From Phallusia fumigata (Eukaryota > Chordata > Ascidiacea > Phlebobranchia > Ascidiidae), in contig QXVZ01027453.1 of the NCBI GenBank assembly GCA_008931825.1, positions 1 through 40,930 of the forward strand: a stretch of DNA of 40,930 bases. Direction: 5' to 3'. Shown piece after piece: positions 28,742-40,259 of this stretch (the first letter of the stretch is position 1; each line of letters starts with the position of its first letter). The position numbers were made by a program, and so were the translations under genes. The notes below the pieces were generated by a model that was not told where the DNA came from, did not search any database, and was given only the letters and a program-made list of their open reading frames with translations.

Positions 28742-28879
28742 CAAAATGACATTGCTGGTTGTTTGGGACCCCTGGTTTTGAGAATTGATTTAATATCGGT
28801 AGTCGGTACCCAGTTCAGACTTAAATAAACAAACAGACTAACTAACATCTCGTTCTTGCAATGTTTTTAAAAACCTTTA

Positions 28880-30420
28880 CTTCGAAACGTGGTCGCTGGG
28901 AATTTGCTACCGACATTGCTTCACCCTCGCATACAACTGTTCGTTGCATCCGGTTGGTTTTTGTAGTTTGTTTCCCCCTTGAACGTATTTCGAAACAAGT
29001 GAATGGATACTCCTGTACCAGCTAATACTTGCCTTGATACAAAATAAACGCATTGCTTGCTGGTTTATTTCTCCCTTGACGCTTTGCAAAGCACAGTCAA
29101 CAGAATAAAAGACTGATGTTGTCAGGCGTGCTGTGTAAAACCAATGCTTCCAGACTTCCAGACAATGCTAAATGCTTCCAGACTAGTGTAGAATCTTTAA
29201 AAAAGTTCCTTTCAACGTTAATAGATATCGTACTACAATATCTGCATATGGCGTCGCGCCTTTGTCTGCTATTTCGTAAGGCAGAACTCCGTAACTCCAT
29301 ACCTCTGACTTATGGCGGTACTTTTTTTACAGAACCTCTGGCACCACCCATCGCCCTGGAAAGCTACCACCAAAATAATCGTGGTGAACAAACGCTGGTT
29401 TAAGATCTGCAACTTGTTTACGAATCTGATTGGGGCATAATCTTCAAGACTCATGAAAGGTAAAGTGAGTTAGGTACAAACCTGTCGCGTTGTAAACACT
29501 TGCATTCATGCATCAAGCTAAGGCAAAGTCTCCGATCGTGCATACGAAGGCTTCGCCAACCAGAACGTTGGCTGCTCACAAATTGCAACGGATAAAATGA
29601 TTTGTCTCAAGATGAGCCATTTCATTTGCAATCTCGCACACGAAGTGGGTGTTTACCCGTGCACGCAAAATGCCCAATGATAAATAAGCTGTCGAGGCAA
29701 GGAAACCGACCTGGTTTGCAAAGTACAACTGTCGGACGACTGATATTTCTAAATTTGCGTTTTACGCAGATACTTAGATAACGTTATGTTTGCCAAAAGT
29801 TGGGTCACGATGCAAACCGGCTCCTCAGTAGCCTGAAACACATATATAATATATTGACAGCACTGTCAAGTTTCAAATGTATTGCTTACCTCAGGGTGAA
29901 AGCGAGCAAAGCTTTTGTGGTTTAGATTTTCCATTATTTTTAATTCTCTGAATAATTCGTGTACGTCTCCTTTTTTGGAGGTTTCGGAGTTTTAGTTGCA
30001 ACGTCAAAGGTAAAACCAAAATATTTTCCTTCAACATATCAACGGTTAATGTTCTATACAGAGTAAAGCGGCAAAAATTGGGTAAACATTCCTGACAGAT
30101 GTGCAATTATATATTGCCGACGTGATACCCAGGAAAAGTAAAATACTGACAAAAAGACACGTGGGCAAAAGGATAGCGGAATGTCTGCCAATGGAAAGTA
30201 GGCAAAAAAAAAATTGAAAACGTTATAGTTGGGAATGTAATTGGCAAGGCATAGCGAAAAAAGCGATTTGTTTACCTTTGTGCACCACCCCAAACCGGCC
30301 CGCGCCAATCTTCGTTCCCATCCTGATTGTATTTCGCTCAACAGTGAAAAAACGAATTTGCGCTGGTGACACGTACGTCGGCTTTAATTGATTTAAAGTG
30401 ATTTCTTTCGAGTTTAATTA
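28880..30420 (-). pseudogene. Locus E: degenerate Src-related kinase-domain pseudogene with introns
   Basis: Remnants in transcript order: glycine loop (about 30420-30276, IGAGRFGVVHK), N-lobe (about 30005-29890, DVATKTPKPPKKE, then a frameshift, then ELKIMENLNH), hinge (about 29850-29710, [13 protein letters not shown], with an internal TAG), catalytic loop (about 29635-29485, FIRCNL-stop-AANVLVG, DFG as DFA, then a second TGA), alpha-F (about 29365-29235, SFPGRWVVPEVL-stop, SEVWSYGVLPYE) and C-lobe end (about 28990-28880, NEQLYARVKQCR-stop). There are at least five in-frame stops and one frameshift, and key residues are lost (HRD to RCN, G of DFG). No SH2 or SH3 remnant was found upstream. 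It is closest in wording to genes F and D. Introns are kept, so it arose by DNA duplication, not retroposition. Confidence 0.9.
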
Positions 30421-31094
30421 TCCAATAAAAATGCACTTTAAATACTTATAGGGACTCGAATTCTTAAGATTCGACATTCTGTTTTGTGGGCTTTGTATTA
30501 ATAACTGTTGATGAAATGCAAAGATAAAAAGTAGGTGAAAGCGAAACAACTTTATTTGGAAGATATGCGTTATCGATGATTAAAATATTGCGAAATCAAC
30601 TTGGGTACATATGGTAAGAAATCACTTTTGTTAATTTTGCTTTTAATGTATCAATCGGTCATGGGCATCTTCGTTGAATGTTGACAACCAGTAATCACAT
30701 GGAAATTTTGCGAAACTTAAAATAGTTCTCGTCCGAACACTCGAACTTGTGCCGAAAGAAGTCCTTTAAACAAAGCAGCGGTAATTAAGTACACAATTCA
30801 CGGTTTTAAATAGTCTCAAGAAGGCCGTCTTGTATCTTATTATTGAGCAGTAATTAAGTTTATCATTGTGCATTTTCATGAAAGAATATTCAAACACAAA
30901 TTGCCTGCAGTAAACACATTTAACCCCAAATCTAACTTTTACAGAATTATGTGATTTGGACCTGCAGGCCTTTTGAGTATTCTGTTGCATATTTTTGGGG
31001 AAAATATGCTGGTCACATTTTTTCAAATGCCGCATATCTGCGCGTTGTTTATCAACGCGCAAACAAAATGTAGCTAACACACAAACAAATCTCA
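30421..31094. other. Spacer between pseudogene E and gene F
   Basis: No coding exon can be supported; the open frame at 30766-31095 on the minus strand has no family signal. It probably contains the 3' UTR of gene F, with an AATAAA (minus) at 30551-30556. Confidence 0.4.
30551..30556 (-). terminator. Possible polyadenylation signal for gene F
   Basis: AATAAA on the minus strand about 540 nt after the stop of gene F at 31095. Another AATAAA overlaps the stop codon itself and is less likely to serve. Confidence 0.3.
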
Positions 31095-34000
31095 TTATTT
31101 ATTAATCGACACATTGTTTATTAAAAATGGCCATACCAATGTACTCGCAAAACTTGGCCTCTCGTTGGGGTTTTGTTTCCAGCACCACTGCATTCTTTCA
31201 TACAGTAGTTCGTTGCAACTTTTTGGCCTAGGCAGTATGCCATCGTGACAAACATAGTTTATCACCTCTTCGTTTTTTTTCATGCCTTAGATAAAAAAAC
31301 GGAATAACAGTTTCCTGATAGGCTTATTTAAAAAATGATATTGGAGTGAAGCAGTAGACTAATCAGAAAGGTCGCTGTCAAAACTATTGATGGGCGACTT
31401 AGCAAAATGTGTATTTAAAGCATTCGACTAAATACAACCTTTTATGTGGAGGCGTTAAATACCAAATGTGTTTAAACATGGCATGCACTTGCATTGAAAC
31501 AAATAATATCTGATGCATCCGAAAAATAGCCATAGTAAGTGGTATAGTTGATATAATTAATGTTTTTTTCTCTTTTACTTGGTACGAATATGATGTAGGC
31601 TCCAACAAAGCGAATCTTTGTCTACTGGCCCAATATAATACAGACATTTTAAGATGACGCGGTGCTTTTGGTGTTATTAAGTAGTCCAGCAAATGCCTAA
31701 ACAAGTTTTCGATTTGTAAAGGACATGACACAAACCCTTATGTCTATATAGTTGCAAACAATGGTAATAAGTTAGGCTTACTCTTGTATGGCAAGGAAGC
31801 ATCGGTGACGATTTCATAGAGAAGAACTCCGTAACTCCACATGTCAGATTCGTGGCTGAATATGTTTTGCCTTAGAACTTCCGGGGCCGCCCAACGCACT
31901 GGATATGTCTCGCCTACAGTTAATGAACAATCAACATTTTAACAAAAGCGGAATTCGTTTCTTAACATGATGCTTAACAACAAATAGGAAAAATTAACCA
32001 CTTTCGTTCTTCGCAACCTATCTCAGTAAATGTCTTATATGTGAACCTTAACTTTGTGCCATTGATAGCATATTGATAATTTGTTTACATTTGGAGTTGT
32101 ACACTTCCTGATTCATGCACCGAGCAAGTCCCAAATCAGAAACTTTGCAAACCAGCCGGCTTCCGACCAACACATTGGAGGCCCGCAAATCACGATGAAT
32201 GTAATGATTTTCTTCGAGATAAGCCATTCCTTCTGCAATCTGCGTAAGGTGTTTAATAAGTAGCGCGCTGTTTCCTAAACAGTTTAAAAAACTTGTTCAA
32301 AATGAACTTGCCTGAGTTGCGCAATATATTCGTTTCTCAAACGAGAACGCTCTGCTCTTATGTTTGCGCAGATATTCCGATAAACTTCCGCCCGACATGT
32401 ATTCGGTCACTATGCAAACCGGCTCTTCGACCACCTTAAAAGCACAGTATTACCACCTGTTGCAAGTATTTTGAGTGTCGTAATACCGCAAAAAAGTAGT
32501 CGGTGTATGTTGCCCAAAGTAACTGGTAAACGCGACTCGTGTTGGGTACAGGATTCCAAATATCCGGTATTAAGTATCTGCGCTTTAGCAAACGAATTGT
32601 GCTTCGATTGCGTAAGCAAGTTAGTTGTTTGGGTTCGACCAACTGCTTCGGTCGCGGATACGATTGCACAATACTGAGTTTTAAATCCCAGCGAGCATTG
32701 CAATTTTATTTCCGGAGATATTTTTACTCTTTACCAATTTCCGGAGATGCTTTACTCTTTACCTTATAGAGTCAATACAGGCCAAGAAAGTTCGCCTTGA
32801 AACAAGACAAAATAGTTTGCTAAAATTTTTGTGCTTACCACGGCATAAAGAGGAACAATGTTTTTGTGCTGCAGATATTTCATGGTTGTTGCTTCCTTTA
32901 TCAAATCGGTGTCGTCCACTACTTCTGGCTTTGCCAATTTGATTGCCACGCTAATCGGCAAACCAAGCATGGTACCTTCAATGAGGCAAAATGCAGACGC
33001 AGGTAAAACTAGTGCACACAATGTTATGTGAGAAAACAGTTGCAATTATAAACAGTCGTCAGTGGCAAAATATTTATTTGAGATTTTACAAGCATGTTTT
33101 TGAACCGGAGGTACCTGTACCCCCGAGGCAGTGGTTCCCAACCTTTTTGATGGATTCCTCCCTTTCATTATTTTGTAACTTTTCGTTCCTCCCCTATTAA
33201 ACAAGAAGTGACTAACTAAATAGAAATACTTCACCTATCATGAATAACTTTACAATGAAGTGGAAATTCCTCCCCTTAACTCTTAAAATTCCTCCCCAGT
33301 TGGGAACCGCTACCCTAAGGGGTACATTATCTATGTCTAGAGGGTACGATGATGCTAATTCATTGGGGTAATGATATATACACTACATTATATCCATAAT
33401 ACGGAAACAAAAAATTGTATAATATTTAAATATAAAAACCATAATTACGAAATTTCAAAGGGGGGTAGGAGAACTGGTTGGCGATTACAAAGGGGTACCG
33501 ATAAGAAAAAAAACCTAAGAACCACTGTTTCAGAGTTTCGACGCTAAACGGCAATAGGGTGGAATTTATTACTGCAACCTGCGATCGATTGTGTCGGTAA
33601 TAATTACTTTATGTTGCATTTAGAAACAAATTTTTTGGGGAAAGGTATAGAATCAGCCTTTAGAGTTACGATTTGTTAATTTGCGAAAAACGTTCACATT
33701 TACTCAATAAATACCGCGGTTCACCGTTTTCAGTGTTGGTTGTTTTTATAATCTGCAGCCGCATCAAAAAAGCTTTTCTCGTAAAACCAATCACAAATTT
33801 ACACGTACCTTTGTACACTTCTCCAAATTGACCCACGCCAATCTTTTCTTCAAAACGAAGTGTGTTTCTATCGATCGCAACTGTTTGCATCTGAGCAGAT
33901 TTTTTCTCCAAGGGCTCTGCTCCCTTTCCATACACTTCTGTCAACAATCCCAACTTTTCTAACGTATTTCCTAAAAAAGATTTGCATCAATGATAGTTGA

Positions 34001-37000
34001 AAGAAGATAAATGTTGGTTATACTTTTACGTTAGTATAAACGCAAACACTACACTTACTCTGACAATACTCAATCATTGAAGGAACATTCCAAAAGTTGC
34101 CGCCGAAATTGGCGGAGTAGTACTCGGGTTCGTCCAATGGTACAAGAATATGTCTAACTGTCATGTCAGTGGAAACAACGCCTATACTTACATGACCTAA
34201 ATAATTGTTGGACTGATGGTATAACATAATTTACCTTATTTGCCTGACATATTGCAAACACATAGGTTGGTGTATGTAAGTCGAAGCACAATAATTCAAA
34301 GTTTAAAGCAAAAATTAAACTGTTATTCAAAAATAAGACGATGCCGGTTCTTCTAATGTAATAACCACACCAGTTTCCAAAATGCGGTTACATTGTGATG
34401 TATCTCCTTGATATTAAATAATGATTAACTTTCATCCAAATAATAAAACGAGGAGCTTGCCATGTTTTGATGTTTTTCTAACCATGAATCTTCCTGCTTT
34501 CAGTGGTGGTTCCATCAAACGATTTTTGCACTCTTCCTTGGTAATTGATTCGAAGTACCACCTTACAAAAGCACAGTAAAAAAGTTGTAACAAAATAAAA
34601 TCTGCAGCAAAAATAACAGCATGAACCTATCTAATGAAATACTACAAAGAGCTAAATCTCAGCTAAATGCAATGTAGCAAGCTAAGTTATAGAAAATAAG
34701 GCTTTAACACCGCTCTATACTTACTCGTGACTTTGTACGGCCAATTCTGGATGGATACATTCCGTTTTAATATAACCTTTGCAGCCGTTTTCGGTTTTCA
34801 CGTACGTCCATTCACCAGCACTAAATAAAAAATACTGATACTGTTTTAATTGTTGTTAAATTTTACGTTGTTATGGGTCCTCTGCCTGCAGGGTGCACTA
34901 ATTGCTTTGTTAACCATATAGCCTGCTAGAAAAGCGCATAATGTACAACTTTGCATGTATTGGGACCCAAGCGTTTCCGCATGCAGAAACAATTATGCCT
35001 AAAAAGCTTATGTAACTATGAGACCCAATGTAAAATAATGTGGGAAAAACATCTCCTTTTTAAATGAGGTGATAGAGTATACAGAATGTATGGTATGCCA
35101 CCCTTTTAGTTTTAAAAGTCGTGAAAAAACTTCACTTCGCCAATTAACATGAATACGTAATCTTGGTATTAGTCTGTCGAGACGTTACCCCATTATTTGT
35201 CATGGTTTGAAATTTGTGCTTTGATTTGGCCTACCTGTTTAAAACAGTGACGATCTGGCCTTTCTTGCAGCTCAAGCAAGTTTCGTGGGATGCATCGTAA
35301 TCGTAGTTGCATGTGTATTGCTTATTCATTGTCAGGCCTAAAAATCCAACAACAAAGTACATGTTCCAAGCTGTAAACGAAAGTTCACATGTCCTCGGAC
35401 CATAAAGTTTCCGATTGCGTAGATTCCACTAAACTGGCTGATCAGAAGGTAGTCAAACATTGGCCCAGTTGTTCTTTTGCACCCTGAACTGACTTGAGGC
35501 TAAAGTTGGTTTAAAATGTTTGTTTGTCAGTTTTTCTATCATTGGGTTCTGTTGCCAACCGTTGACTACAGTGGGGTGGTATTATCTAAACGGGCCAAGA
35601 ACGTGGCGAATAAATCGTTTGCAATACCGTAAAATTAGATCAATTAAAACTTGTCCTGGAATTCAGGCAATTATGAAATCTTTTATTTGCGGATTTTTTT
35701 GTGAAGATATTCGGAAACTTCGTTTCAATGAAACTTGCGTGATGCTCACCTGTTCCACTGTTTGTCTGTGTGAAATCTCCTTTCGAAGCTTGAGGTTGGT
35801 TTGGCTCTTAAATTGAAAACATTGCAAATAATAGGGTTTGCTGTCTTTACTCATGAACAGTAAACAATCGCCCAACTGCATTTTCATGCAGTCGCATTAG
35901 AAATGTCACAAACTACGAACTGGGGCGTTTGTAAATAAATGCAGCAAAGAAATTCATAATTTTGTGTTTTCAATTTGGTGCAGACCACAAAAAAGTCGTT
36001 AGCTGCTACAAGGTCCAGTTTACATCCACGTCGTAGTGTCAGTCGGGTGCTCGCACTAAACTGATTTGTTAAATTGGCACTTCAACATATTGATGGGTTT
36101 TACTCAAAGTGGATTGTATCAAAACTTTGGTTTTATGTGCGTTTGTTAAAAGTGTTTATTTATTGTTTTAAAAAATGTTTATTTGAAAATGTCTGCAAGG
36201 TAACTTATTTAGGGGTCTTGCAATGACTAATCGCGACCCAAACTTTGATCACGAGACTTCGTCTTTGTGCTGCGAAAAGTTTTAATACACTTGCGGCTTT
36301 TTTGTGTACTTTTACAATCAGTATAGCGGCCTTAACTTTGTTTTGTTTATTTAAAATATTTGTTTATTTTAAAATACCACAAAAGTCGCGAGATTTTGGA
36401 CTATATTTGTGTGTCGCGCCAAAACTATTTACGGACCCCTACCTATAGGATAATTTAGAATTCAAACTCTCACCTGGTACACTGGTTATCTGATTGCTAT
36501 GTTGTTCCAAGTCATGAGTTTGGGTTTGAGCTCTAGCTGCAACTATTGGAAGAAATTAAACCACCTTGCAGTCTGTATTTTCTAATGAACTACAAATTAA
36601 TTATGCATTTGCACTGAATTGCGTGATTTTGGAGCGGGTATGTCTACACATTAAATTCTTTCACCAAAGATAAATTCGGTGTTTGTACGTGAAAAAAGTT
36701 AGAAAATTCTGATGAAAATCGCTCACCTCTTCCAAGCAGTTCGTTTGGAAACACCTTAACCCCGCCCGTTGCTGACCTCGGCCGTTGCTCTCTATCTGCA
36801 TTATAATAAACGTTTTTTGTAACGTACGATATTTCGCCTTGCGCTGCTTAAAGTCACATGTGAAAGGAACTATTTTACGGCGGTTTACCTTATACTAACA
36901 ATATTTCCATAAAGCAACGAAAAAACATTTGTTTCTGTTTCATTTGGTTTCCTGAGGTAACAAAATTCCGTATTTTAGTTTCGTAGTTAGGCTATACCTC

Positions 37001-40000
37001 GTCAATGCTTAGGTAATTTTGCAACAACGGATACGTTTTTGAATAATAATTGTTTTGGTAGACAAGCACAGTTTGGAAGATAACATATAACATCCAAAGT
37101 TTAGGTTTGAACTTTCGGGTTTGCACGGCAAACATTTTCAACTCCAGCCGTTCAAATCATAAATCGATGACCAGCAATGGTTGGTAAGGGGTTTTAAAGT
37201 CCAGTTTACCAGAAGAGCCAGATTGGCTGCTTTGGTATGTTTACTCTATTATGTGTGCTATATTCTCGTTAAAGGTAAACATTTAAAGTGAAACTGGTTA
37301 AAACTGTTCCTACAAGTGGCTGCACAGCCATCAAATTTTATAATACTGGTGTGTTGTCTGTTTAAACGCATAAACACAATGGAAACCGACCAGATTTACG
37401 AAACAATATGCTTATTTAATTTCGGCTATAAATCGAAAACTGGTAACGCCTGATTACGTGGCAAACGCCATGTGAACACGCAATGTGATCAAGCATTTTG
37501 GGACTTCTCTCGAAAAACAACTGCTTTTGACATTCCGGTACTTATCTTACGTGCAGCGATTGTTGACCGTGGCCTTTCACTTTGGGTTGCGAAAAATTTA
37601 ATATCGACGCCCTATTTCCAACTACTCAGCTTCATGAAATGTTGCTTAAAAAGTTGCAACAACCACTGTAGTATCTTTAATAACATCATGGTTAGTTAAA
37701 AAAAATATTTTCCCAAAAAACATGATTACGAAGTGTTAGGGCTGCGGGAATTCAGGACTATGTTAAGGGGTTACACTGAAAAATATTTGTGGAGCCCTGA
37801 CTTTTTGGAAAATGTTTGCATTTAAACGCTCACCTGTTGCGCTGTTTATCTGGTGTATACATTCTTCCGGTTCCCGAGCCGAGGTTTGTTTTCTATGAAT
37901 ATTAACTGTGAATATCAGAAAAAGTAAAACCACATTTGCACTCTGTATTTTTCATTAAAACTACTAGCAAAATAAGTCTTTAGTTTTGCAGTCACTGAAT
38001 ACTTTTGAAATCCCTCCTAATAAAGGTTATGAGTTATGACTACACATTAAATCCCTTTACCAAAAGTAAAGAATTTAAATCTTGGTAATTATAACGAANA
38101 GTCATGAGTTTGGGTTTGAGCTCTAGCTGCAACTATTGGAAGAAATTAAACCACCTTGCAGTCTGTATTTTCTAATGAACTACAAATTAATTATGCATTT
38201 GCACTGAATTGCGTGATTTTGGAGCGGGTATGTCTACACATTAAATTCTTTCACCAAAGATAAATTCGGTGTTTGTACGTGAAAAAAGTTAGAAAATTCT
38301 GATGAAAATCGCTCACCTCTTCCAAGCAGTTCGTTTGGAAACACCTTAACCCCGCCCGTTGCTGACCTCGGCCGTTGCTCTCTATCTGCATTATAATAAA
38401 CGTTTTTTGTAACGTACGATATTTCGCCTTGCGCTGCTTAAAGTCACATGTGAAAGGAACTATTTTACGGCGGTTTACCGTATACTAACAATATTTCCAT
38501 AAAGCAACGAAAAAACATTTGTTTCTGTTTCATTTGGTTTCCTGAGGTAACAAAATTCCGTATTTTAGTTTCGTAGTTAGGCTCTACCTCGTCAATGCTT
38601 AGGTAATTTTGCAACAATTACGGATACGTTTTTGAATAATAATTGTTTTGGTAGACAAGCACAGTTTGGAAGATAACATATAACATCCAAAGTTTAGGTT
38701 TGAACTTTCGGGTTTGCACGGCAAACATTTTCAACTCCAGCCGTTCAAATCATAAATCGATGACCAACAATGGTTGGTAAGGGGTTTTAAAGTCCAGTTT
38801 ACCAGAAGAGTCAGGTTGGCTGCTTTGGTATGTTTACTCTATTATGTGTGCTATATTCTCGTTAAAGGTAAACATTTAAAGTGAAACTGTTCCTACAAGT
38901 GCCTGCACAGCCATCGAAATTTTATAATACTAGTGTGTTGACTGTTTAAACGCATAAACACAATGGAACCGACCAGATTTACGAAACAATATGCTTAAGA
39001 TTTAATTTCGGCTTTAAATCGAAAACTGGTAACGCCTGATTACGTGGCAAACGCCATGCGAACACGCAATGTGATCAAGCATTTTGGGACTTAAAAACAA
39101 CTGCTTTTGACATTCCGGTAATTATCTTACGTGCAGCGATTGTTAGTTTTGGGGGTTTGGTGACAGTGGCCTTTCACTTTGGGTTGCGAAAAATTTAATA
39201 TCGACGCCCTATTTCCAACTACTTAGCTTCATGTAATGTTGCTTAAAAAGTTGCAACAACCACTGTAGTATCTTTAATAACATCATGGTTAGTTAATAAA
39301 AATATTTTCCCAAAAAACATGTTTACGAAGTGTTAGGGCTGCGGGAATTCAGGACTATGTTAAGGGGTTACACTGAAAAATATTTGTGGAGCCCTGACTT
39401 TTTGGAAAATGTTTGCATTTAAACGCTCACCTGTTGCACTGTTTATCTGGTGTATACATTCTTCCGGTTCCCGAGCCGAGGTTTGTTTTCTATGAATATT
39501 AACTGTGAATATCAGAAAAAGTAAAACCACATTTGCACTCTGTATTTTTCATTAAAACTACTAGCAAAATAAGTCTTTAGTTTTGCAGTCACTGAATACT
39601 TTTGAAATCCCTCCTAATAAAGGTTATGAGTTATGACTACACATTAAATCCCTTTACCAAAAGTAAAGAATTTAAATCTTGGTAATTATAACGAAACAAC
39701 TAACTTTTGAGTAAAACACTGTTTGGCTAAATTTCTTTTGAAGAAAAAGTTACAAGTTACAGTCAATTTTCCTGTTTGGCATATGTATAGACAATTTGTG
39801 CATCGAAATATGTTGTCGACCGAACTACAATTAATGGTAATAAAAAAATCACTGCAACACCCAGCTCTTACGAGATATCGACTTGTTTTGTGGAGGACAT
39901 TGGTTGCTCATAGTTGTGTTCTAAACAAAAAAGTAGCAGTAAATTTATTACTGTGAATTTTGTCATCAGCGATTTATAAGTCCAGAACTTGGATAAAAAT

Positions 40001-40259
40001 GTTACATGCTTGCTACATGGGAGTGGTATCTTTGCACTGTTAAGCGTTAATATATTTGCCACTGTTGATGCCTAAAACAAAATTGCACACCTTAAAACTG
40101 TCAAGCTGTTATACCGGACTCAACAGCTGTTACAATTTACGCCCTCTAATAAACAACTTTATTTTGACTTCATATATATAATGTAAGAACAAAGCGTGTT
40201 CACTCTGTTACCTGAGTTGGGCAACAGGGGTGGGATTGGCGGCGGTTGGTTCCCACTTC
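31095..40259 (-). CDS. Gene F: Src-related kinase with multi-exon Pro/Gln-rich N-terminus, SH3, SH2 and DLG kinase
   Basis: Exons in transcript order: 40259-40212, 37905-37834 (allelic 39502-39431), 36795-36727 (allelic 38385-38317), 36536-36474, 35806-35750, 35337-35235, 34820-34725, 34561-34461, 34196-34059, 33970-33809, 32975-32839, 32434-32312, 32239-32089, 31913-31782, 31285-31095. About 547 residues are read, in frame; the first exon is not identified. N-terminal exons encode a low-complexity region with [11 protein letters not shown]3: [32 protein letters not shown]2: [26 protein letters not shown]. Kinase: [21 protein letters not shown], alpha-C Glu (LIKEATTM), [40 protein letters not shown] (DLG for DFG), activation-loop Tyr (NQEVYNSK), [16 protein letters not shown]. 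Lys, Glu and both Asp are present, so activity is plausible. Two introns have GC donors (34460, 32311). It ends [13 protein letters not shown], without a regulatory Tyr. Confidence 0.88.
32708..32763. repeat. Imperfect tandem duplication, two units of 27-28 bp
   Basis: The unit ATTTCCGGAGAT...TTTACTCTTTACC occurs at 32708-32735 and 32737-32763. It lies in an intron of gene F between the N-lobe and hinge exons. No function is suggested. Confidence 0.7.
33129..33312. mobile_element. hAT-like miniature inverted-repeat element, 184 bp
   Basis: The left end CAGTGGTTCCCAACC and the inverse of the right end, TAGCGGTTCCCAACT, match at 12 of the first 14 bases. CAGTGGTTCCCAACCTTTTT is the classic terminal sequence of many hAT elements. 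The flanking octamers CCCCGAGG and CCCTAAGG match at 6 of 8 positions, both differences being transitions, as expected of an aged 8-bp target duplication. A further end-like sequence (AAGAACCACTG, ending at 33527) suggests that a second related copy or a longer parent element extends to there. It is inserted in an intron of gene F. Confidence 0.7.
34870..35125. repeat. Dispersed repeat, copy 2 (related to 17370-17612)
   Basis: The fuller copy of the repeat seen in gene C, with the same order of conserved blocks and an extra 60-base middle part. It lies in the intron of gene F between the two SH3 exons. Having copies in two paralogues at different introns shows independent insertion, so it is a mobile repeat and not inherited with the gene duplication. 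Confidence 0.65.
36510..38098. repeat. 1.6-kb duplicated segment of gene F, copy 1 (probable allele)
   Basis: Reads nearly identically to 38100-39696, with small substitutions and indels. It ends at the N at 38099. It holds the start of exon 36536-36474, exon 36795-36727 and exon 37905-37834. Confidence 0.85.
38100..39696. repeat. 1.6-kb duplicated segment of gene F, copy 2 (probable allele)
   Basis: Second copy. It begins inside the exon equivalent to 36536-36474 and holds exons 38385-38317 and 39502-39431, which encode the same peptides as copy 1. The cut inside an exon exactly at the N argues for a contig end and against a natural segmental duplication. Confidence 0.85.
39697..40211. other. 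Intron of gene F
   Basis: AT-rich with no supportable exon; the plus-strand open frame at 39723-39956 has no family signal or splice context. Confidence 0.4.

Larger units (their letters stand above)
27343..28775. mobile_element. Non-autonomous hAT-like element, true length about 0.5 kb, inflated by assembly repeats
   Basis: The left end CCAGGGGTCTCAAACTC at 27343 is matched by the right end GTTTGGGACCCCTGG (inverse CCAGGGGTCCCAAAC) at 28761-28775. Such CAGGGGTC(T/C)CAAAC ends, with GGGCCGCA-type bases inside, are typical of hAT-superfamily elements. The flanks GTTAAGAG and GTTTTGAG match at 6 of 8 positions, as an aged 8-bp target duplication would, but one end base is asymmetric. No transposase is encoded; the 85-residue open frame inside (27324-27581, repeated at 28110-28367) resembles nothing known to me. 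Between the ends the sequence is repeated at the Ns at 27807 and 28373. Confidence 0.6.
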
